A program made the position numbers and the translations under genes. DNA of 64,000 nt from contig CAYYID010000005.1 of assembly GCA_964471915.1 (NCBI GenBank), positions 62,001 to 126,000 on the forward strand. The letters run 5' to 3'. Source of the stretch: JAIEPW01 sp964471915. GTDB lineage: Bacteria > Acidobacteriota > Terriglobia > Bryobacterales > Bryobacteraceae. Numbering within the stretch: the stretch's first letter is position 1; every line of letters begins with the position of its first letter. This document shows positions 58,806 to 64,000 of this stretch, piece after piece. The notes under the pieces were generated by a model, which saw nothing but the letters and a program-made list of their open reading frames with translations, was not told where the DNA came from and did not search any database.

Positions 58806-61800
58806 ATGACACGAGCACTTTGGGTGGGGCTGCTGGCCGCCTCGATGGCCTTCGGCCAGGCGACTTCGGCGACGCTGGTGGGCACGGTGAAGGACGCGAC
58901 CGGCGCGGTGATTCCCGGGGCCAACATCACGATCACAAACGTCCAGACGCAGGTGAAGTCGGTGTGGACGACGAACAGCACCGGCGACTACAACGCACCG
59001 TTCCTGCTGCCGGGCGAGTATGAAGTGGCGGCGGAGAAGGAAGGCTTCAAGCGCGCCGTGCGCAAGGGCGTGACGCTGCAGGTCGGCGACCGTTCGCGCC
59101 TCGACTTCGACCTCGCGGTGGGCGCGGTGAGCGACACCGTGACGGCGGTGGGCGAAGCCCCGCTGGTGAAGAGCGACTCCTCCGAGGTCGGCCAGGTGAT
59201 CCAGGACCGGCCGATCGTGGAACTGCCGCTCACCACCGGCACCGGACGCAACTTCACGTCGCTGATGACGCTGGTGCCCGGCACCATCCGCACCAGCCCG
59301 GTGGGTGTCTTCGACGCGCCGCAAGGTAACTCGAGTTTCGCCGTGAACGGGCAGCGCGACGGCGCCAACAACTACATGATCGATGGCGCGGACAACAACG
59401 AGGTGCTGCTGGGGATCGTGACCATTCTGCCCCCGCCCGAGGCGATCGGCGAGTTCAAGCTGCAGACCAACGCCTTTGCTGCGGAGTTCGGACGCGCCGG
59501 CGGTGCCGTGATCAACGTCCAGACGAGGTCCGGCACGAACCGCTTCCGCGGTAGCCTGTACGAGTTCTTCCGCCATAACCTGCTGGACGCCCGGGGCCCG
59601 TTCGACCAGGCGAAGCTGCCGAAGCTGCGCCAGAACGAGTTCGGCGGCACGCTGGGCGGTCCGGTGATCCGCAACAGGACTTTCTTCTTCGCGAACTTGG
59701 TGGGATTCCGGCAACGCGCCGGACAGAGCATCCTGGCGACGGTGCCGACGGCGGCGCAGCGCGAGGGACGGTTCCTCACCAGCGAGGGCGCGGGCCTGAT
59801 CTACGATCCGCGCACGCGCCAGCCGTTCCAGAACAACACGATCGACACGGCCTCGCAAAACGCGATCGGCCGCCGTCTGCTGGCGCTGTATCCGCTGCCG
59901 AATCTCCCCGGCAACGTCGCCGCCGGACGCGGTGTGGCGAACAACTACGTCGGCGTGATCGTGCAGCAGCAGGACGCCACGCGGCTCGACACCCGCATCG
60001 ACCACACCTTCAACGCCAAGAACACCTTGTTCGGCCGCTACAGTCTGTTCGATTCCTTCACTGCCCTGCCGCCGCTGTTCGGCGAGACCGCAACCGGGTC
60101 GCTCCCCTCGCGCGCCGGCAAAGGCGATGCGCGCAACCAGAGCGTGGTGCTCGGCGACGTGCATGTCTTCTCCGGAACGAAGATCAACGAGTTCCGCATC
60201 GCCTTCAACCGCATCACGAACTCGTTCGTCGGCTACGACTACGGCAAGAACCTGGCGCAGGAGCTCGGGATCCCGAACCTCAATATCTACGGGCCGGTGT
60301 CGAGCGGACTGCCGCGCATCAACATCGAGAACGTCTCCTCGCTCGGCGTCGACGGACCGATTCCGGCGCTGCGCTATGAGCAGACCTGGCAACTGGTCGA
60401 CAACTTCACGTGGATCAAGGGCAAGCACAGCGTGAAGTTCGGCATCGACTTCCGCGATCTTCGCGGCGACTTTTTCCAGATCTCGCTCGAAAGCCCGCGC
60501 GGCCGCTTCGACTTCGATCGCAGCTACACTTCGAATGCCGGCGCGGCCAACACCGGCCTGGGGGTGGCCAGCGCGCTGCTCGGCTTCCCGTCCCTGCAGC
60601 GCCGCGGCGTGATCTACCACTTCCCGGCGAACCGCATGAAGCACTACTTCTTCTTCGCCCAGGACGATTTCAAGGTCACCTCGAAGCTGACTATCAACCT
60701 CGGCCTGCGCTACGAGCTGTACATGCCGGTAGTGGACAACTTCGACAACCAGGCGAACTTCGACATGCAGACAGGCCGCGTGCTGCTGGCCGGGCGCGGC
60801 AACAACTCGCGATCCCTGGTGAACAAGGACCTGAACAACTGGGCGCCGCGCTTTGGCTTCGCGTACTCGCTCAAGCCGAAGACGGTCATCCGCGGCGGCT
60901 ACGGCTTGTCGTACTATCCGGACAAGTTCGGGGCGACGGGCGGCACGCTGAACACGAACTACCCGTTCATCACGCTGCAGGAGATCATTCCGGATCGGTT
61001 CACCATCAATCCGGCGCTCTCCATCACGAACGGCATCGTGGTACCCACGCGGCCGGACCTGACCGCCGAATCCGTGCCGCTGGTGGGCAACATCACGGCG
61101 TTCGATCCGAACTACCGGATCGGCTACATCCAGTTCTGGAACTTCTCCGTGCAGCAGCAGTTCGGCAAGAGTATGGTGCTCGACACGGCCTACGTCGGCA
61201 CGAAGGGCACGCACCTGTTCGGCAATAACCACGTGAACCTGAACCAGCCGGATCCCGGGCCTGGGGCGATCGATCCCCGCCGTCCGTATTTCCGGCTGGC
61301 GCCGCAGGCCGGTTCCATCCCGTTGCGGGACTCGAGCCAGTCTTCGATTTACCATTCGCTCCAGGTGAAGTTCGAGAAGCGCCTGAGCGGAGGAGTCTGG
61401 TTCCTGAATTCGTACACGTGGTCGAAGTCGATTGACGACGCGGTGGCGAAGTTCAATCCCAGGGACTGGCGCGGCACGGCCCGCGGGCCCGCCGGCTTTG
61501 ACTTCCGCCATTCCTGGACCAGCAGCGCCCTCTATGAGCTGCCGGTGGGCAAGGGGCGGAAGTTCGGGTCGAACATGAACGCCGTCGCGGATGCCATCAT
61601 CGGCGGCTGGCAGTTGAACGGCATCTACACGTTCCGCACCGGACTGCCCGTGACGGCGAGTCTGGCCGCGGGCCTGGTCAGTTCCACGGTGAATACCGGC
61701 GGCGCCAGCCGCCCGGATCAGATCGGCAATCCGGAGCTGGACAAGGACGCGCGCACCCTGGACCGCTACTTCGACACCTCCGTGTTCGTTTCGCCGGCGG

Positions 61801-62060
61801 TAAACTCCTTCCGGTTCGGCAACGCAGGCCGCAACACCATCCGCGGGCCGAGCCTCTCGGGCCTGGACTTCAGCGTCTTTAAGGTGTTCAAGTTCGGCGA
61901 GCGCTTCCAGTTGCAGACGCGCGGCGAGTTCTTCAACCTGCCGAACCATCCGAACTGGGGCCAGCCAAACGCGCAGGTGGGCAGCCCGGCGATCGGCACC
62001 ATCCGCTCGCTCGCCACCAACATGCGCCAGACGCAGTTGGGACTGAAGCTGCTGTTCTAG
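58806..62060 (+). CDS. Oar-like TonB-dependent receptor, full-length
   Basis: The 1084-residue protein has GGGAGTGG upstream, a signal peptide (RALWVGLLAASMAFGQ), an Ig-like CarboxypepD_reg domain (VGTVKDATGAVIPGANITI, LLPGEYEVAAEKEGFKRAV), the plug (NSSFAVNGQRDGANNYMIDG, EFGRAGGAVINVQTRSGTN) and a long barrel ending LGLKLLF. This is the standard Oar plan and length. It lies 16 bases after the PIG-L gene and three bases before the permease, so the three may form a transcript linking uptake, sugar deacetylation and transport. Confidence 0.93.
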   Translation: MTRALWVGLLAASMAFGQATSATLVGTVKDATGAVIPGANITITNVQTQVKSVWTTNSTGDYNAPFLLPGEYEVAAEKEGFKRAVRKGVTLQVGDRSRLDFDLAVGAVSDTVTAVGEAPLVKSDSSEVGQVIQDRPIVELPLTTGTGRNFTSLMTLVPGTIRTSPVGVFDAPQGNSSFAVNGQRDGANNYMIDGADNNEVLLGIVTILPPPEAIGEFKLQTNAFAAEFGRAGGAVINVQTRSGTNRFRGSLYEFFRHNLLDARGPFDQAKLPKLRQNEFGGTLGGPVIRNRTFFFANLVGFRQRAGQSILATVPTAAQREGRFLTSEGAGLIYDPRTRQPFQNNTIDTASQNAIGRRLLALYPLPNLPGNVAAGRGVANNYVGVIVQQQDATRLDTRIDHTFNAKNTLFGRYSLFDSFTALPPLFGETATGSLPSRAGKGDARNQSVVLGDVHVFSGTKINEFRIAFNRITNSFVGYDYGKNLAQELGIPNLNIYGPVSSGLPRINIENVSSLGVDGPIPALRYEQTWQLVDNFTWIKGKHSVKFGIDFRDLRGDFFQISLESPRGRFDFDRSYTSNAGAANTGLGVASALLGFPSLQRRGVIYHFPANRMKHYFFFAQDDFKVTSKLTINLGLRYELYMPVVDNFDNQANFDMQTGRVLLAGRGNNSRSLVNKDLNNWAPRFGFAYSLKPKTVIRGGYGLSYYPDKFGATGGTLNTNYPFITLQEIIPDRFTINPALSITNGIVVPTRPDLTAESVPLVGNITAFDPNYRIGYIQFWNFSVQQQFGKSMVLDTAYVGTKGTHLFGNNHVNLNQPDPGPGAIDPRRPYFRLAPQAGSIPLRDSSQSSIYHSLQVKFEKRLSGGVWFLNSYTWSKSIDDAVAKFNPRDWRGTARGPAGFDFRHSWTSSALYELPVGKGRKFGSNMNAVADAIIGGWQLNGIYTFRTGLPVTASLAAGLVSSTVNTGGASRPDQIGNPELDKDARTLDRYFDTSVFVSPAVNSFRFGNAGRNTIRGPSLSGLDFSVFKVFKFGERFQLQTRGEFFNLPNHPNWGQPNAQVGSPAIGTIRSLATNMRQTQLGLKLLF

Positions 62061-62063
62061 ATC

Positions 62064-63380
62064 TTGCCGGAAGCTCTCAAGCGCCGCCTCGGATTGGTGG
62101 AAGCCACCGCGGCGAACATGCTGGAGATGATCGGCGTCGGGCCGTTCCTGACGATTCCGCTCATGATCGCCAGCATGAACGGACCCCAGGCCATGCTCGG
62201 CTGGCTGCTGGGCGCGGCGGTGGCGGTCTGCGACGGCTTGGTGTGGGCGGAACTCGGCGCGGCGATGCCGGAGGCCGGCGGGCCGTATCGCTACCTTCGC
62301 GAGGCTTATCAGCCGCTCGGACTGGGCCGGCTGATGGCCTTCCTGTTCTTGTGGCAGTGCGTAGCCACCGCGCCGCTCTCGGTCGCTTCCGGCGCCGTGG
62401 GCTTCGCGCAGTACGCCCGGTTCCTGTGGCCCTCCCTGACGAACGCGCAGGGCAAGCTGCTGGCCGTCGGCGTCTGCGCCGCCGCCACGGTGCTGCTCTA
62501 CCGGGACATCCACAAAGTGGGGCGGCTCTCCGTCGCGATGTGGGCCGTGGTGCTCGCCACGGCCGGCTGGGTGACGGTCTCAGGCCTGCTCCACTTCGAT
62601 GCCCGGCAGGCCTTCCGCTTTCCGCCGCATGCCTTCGACTTCACGCAGAACTTCTTCTTCGGGCTCGGCGGCGCAACGCTGATCGCCATGTACGACTACG
62701 GCGGCTATAACAACGTCTGCTTCTTCGCCGGCGAAGTGAAGGACCCCGGCCGCGTGGTGCCGCGCGCCGTCCTGCTCTCAATCCTCGGCGTTTCCGCCCT
62801 GTACCTGGTGATGAACGTCACCATCCTCGGCGTGATCCCGTGGGAGCAGGGGATCCACGAGAAAGCGATCGTTTCCACGTTCATCGGCAAGCTGCACGGC
62901 GAGGGCGCGGCGCAGGCCATGACCGTGCTGATCCTGTTCACGGCGTTCGCGTCGATTTTCGCGCTGATGCTCGGCTACTCGCGGCTCCCCTACGCCGCCG
63001 CCGTCCACGGGGACTTCTTCCGGCCCTTCGCCCGCCTGCACGCCACGAAGAACTTCCCGAACTTCGCGGTACTGTTCGTGGGCGGCACCTCCGCGCTAGC
63101 CTGCCTGCTGGACCTGGAGGCGCTGGTAAAGGCGCTGATCGTCATCCAGTTGCTGATCCAGTCCCTCGCGCTGGTGCCGGCCGTGACCTTGATCCGGCGC
63201 AAGCGCCCCGATATCGCGCGGCCTTTCCGCATGTGGCTCTATCCCATCCCCAGCGCCGTCGCCTTCGCCGGTTGGCTCTACATCTTCTTGACTAGCGGCC
63301 TTGCTTACATCGCCGCGGCGGGCGTCTTGCTGCTGGCCGGCGTCGCCGCGTATCGTTGGAAGGTGCATGTCCGCGGCTGA
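62064..63380 (+). CDS. APC-family amino-acid permease
   Basis: TTG 62064 is three bases after the Oar stop. The 438-residue protein has 12 membrane segments with the APC start NMLEMIGVGPFLTIPLMIASMNGPQAMLGWLLG (broken consensus helix 1), WAELGAAMPEAGGPYRYLREAY, and GGATLIAMYDYGGYNNVCFFAGEVKDP in helix 6. It imports amino acids or amines with proton symport; the substrate is unknown. Its end overlaps the start of the sugar-kinase gene by 14 bases. Confidence 0.9.
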   Translation: MPEALKRRLGLVEATAANMLEMIGVGPFLTIPLMIASMNGPQAMLGWLLGAAVAVCDGLVWAELGAAMPEAGGPYRYLREAYQPLGLGRLMAFLFLWQCVATAPLSVASGAVGFAQYARFLWPSLTNAQGKLLAVGVCAAATVLLYRDIHKVGRLSVAMWAVVLATAGWVTVSGLLHFDARQAFRFPPHAFDFTQNFFFGLGGATLIAMYDYGGYNNVCFFAGEVKDPGRVVPRAVLLSILGVSALYLVMNVTILGVIPWEQGIHEKAIVSTFIGKLHGEGAAQAMTVLILFTAFASIFALMLGYSRLPYAAAVHGDFFRPFARLHATKNFPNFAVLFVGGTSALACLLDLEALVKALIVIQLLIQSLALVPAVTLIRRKRPDIARPFRMWLYPIPSAVAFAGWLYIFLTSGLAYIAAAGVLLLAGVAAYRWKVHVRG

Positions 63381-64000
63381 CGCGATCACGGTGGCCGGCG
63401 AGATCTACCTGGACCAGATCTTCACCGGGTTCGACTCCTGGCCGCAGCCGGGCGAAGAAGCCTTCGCGCGTGCGTACTTTCGCGAAACCGGCGGAGGCGC
63501 GCCGCATACCGCCGCCGGGCTTGCCCGTTTGGGACGCGCCGTCCGGCTGGCGGGCGCCACCGGCCCCGATCCCTGGGTGGCGGACCGGCTCGCCGCGCTC
63601 GGCGTGGATCTCGCGGCTCTGCGGCGCATCGCCAGCGAGCCTACAGGCACAACGGTGGCCGTCAGCACCGGCGCCGAGCGGACGTTCTTCACCTACCGCG
63701 GCGCGAATGCGGCGTTGGACGGCATCCTGCGGGAGCTTCCCGGCGGCGGTCATCTGCACCTCGCCTGCACGCCCGCGCCGGCACGGCTCGCCGAACTCCG
63801 CGCGCGCTACGCCAGCATCTCGTTGGATGCCGGTCACGTACGCGAGTGGCTCAGCGACCCGGCCACGCCCGCGGCGCTCCGCCTCGTAAACTGGTTCTTG
63901 CCCAACGAACTCGAGGCCGCCTTGATCACCGGAGAATCGGATCCCGAAGGGATGCTCCAATGGTTTTCGAGACACGAGATCGCCGCGGCGATCAAGCTCG
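63367..64000 (+). CDS. PfkB-family sugar kinase, 5' part
   Basis: ATG 63367 lies inside the permease 3' end in another frame, with GGAAGG just upstream. About 211 codons are present before the window ends. The product begins AITVAGEIYLDQIFTGFDSWP, has RETGGGAPHTAAGLARLG and LAGATGPDPWVADRLAALGVDL, and later WFLPNELEAALITGE, typical for the N-terminal lid and core of ribokinase/PfkB proteins. The C-terminal GAGD catalytic motif would be outside the window. The substrate sugar cannot be assigned. Confidence 0.83.
   Translation, partial: MSAADAITVAGEIYLDQIFTGFDSWPQPGEEAFARAYFRETGGGAPHTAAGLARLGRAVRLAGATGPDPWVADRLAALGVDLAALRRIASEPTGTTVAVSTGAERTFFTYRGANAALDGILRELPGGGHLHLACTPAPARLAELRARYASISLDAGHVREWLSDPATPAALRLVNWFLPNELEAALITGESDPEGMLQWFSRHEIAAAIKL

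Noticed and set aside
58752..62513. A very long open frame opposite the Oar-like receptor gene (over 1200 codons)
   Set aside because: It is the antisense frame of a real, well-supported gene in high-GC DNA; its product is Arg/His/Val-rich with no family motif.

Overview
The window is GC-rich bacterial chromosome with dense, mostly single-copy genes, short gaps and many 1-11 bp start/stop overlaps. Its gene content suggests an Acidobacteriota member, probably a Bryobacterales/Solibacter-like soil bacterium: two Oar-type TonB-dependent receptors with an N-terminal carboxypeptidase-regulatory-like domain, a large S9 peptidase, secreted PIG-L deacetylases, tandem small secreted 'GEWK...KSxFGPMPPP' proteins, and a CxxCH/copper-monooxygenase-like protein beside a Tat-type amidohydrolase. 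This placement is inferred from gene families, not from a marker gene; no rRNA or tRNA gene was recognised.

Layout. 1-6.5 kb: the 3' end of a transketolase/AceE-like E1 gene, a PIG-L deacetylase, a divergent pair of surface-glycan genes (GT-C membrane protein and DPM1-like GT2), a Vps62-like protein, and two tandem secreted paralogs behind a possible ECF-sigma promoter. 6.7-10.7 kb: S9 peptidase, a TonB-C-domain protein and a small zincin. 10.8-15.7 kb: a five-gene glycosylation operon (two GT2, DUF2304, TMTC-like GT-C/TPR protein, GT4). 15.6-21.7 kb: a compact lysine/diaminopimelate operon on the minus strand, dapE-asd-lysC-dapB-dapA-dapD, preceded by a well-conserved lysine riboswitch. 21.8-24.7 kb: another polytopic membrane protein and a YihY/BrkB protein.

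24.7-31.3 kb is the most unusual stretch. A 950-residue protein combines several Ig-like/carboxypeptidase-regulatory-like domains with a nitrilase-superfamily-like region (candidate E483/K645/C716 triad) and a C-terminal cluster of CxxC zinc ribbons. It is co-transcribed with a small protein of the kind found beside type VI secretion effectors and with a membrane protein. A divergent pair encodes a protein with two PFCExC repeats and a DUF4123 effector chaperone. A cold-shock-like gene and a GIY-YIG-like gene follow. This looks like an orphan type VI effector/adaptor island with an unusual candidate effector.

31-48.5 kb is metabolic and housekeeping: M20 amidohydrolase, atypical SDR, cupin, methyltransferase, two aminotransferases, AraC/GyrI-like regulator, VOC protein, an alpha/beta hydrolase next to a leaderless subtilase, MOSC protein, glnE, YdjC deacetylase and an HMG-CoA-synthase-like/OB-fold fusion. 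48.5-64 kb: an Oar-like receptor with a strong sigma70-type promoter overlapping a palindrome, a Panacea (SocA-like) antitoxin with a toxin-position partner interrupted by an amber codon, an MDR oxidoreductase, the CxxCH/copper protein and amidohydrolase pair with terminators, a large PIG-L protein, a second Oar-like receptor, an APC permease and the start of a PfkB sugar kinase.
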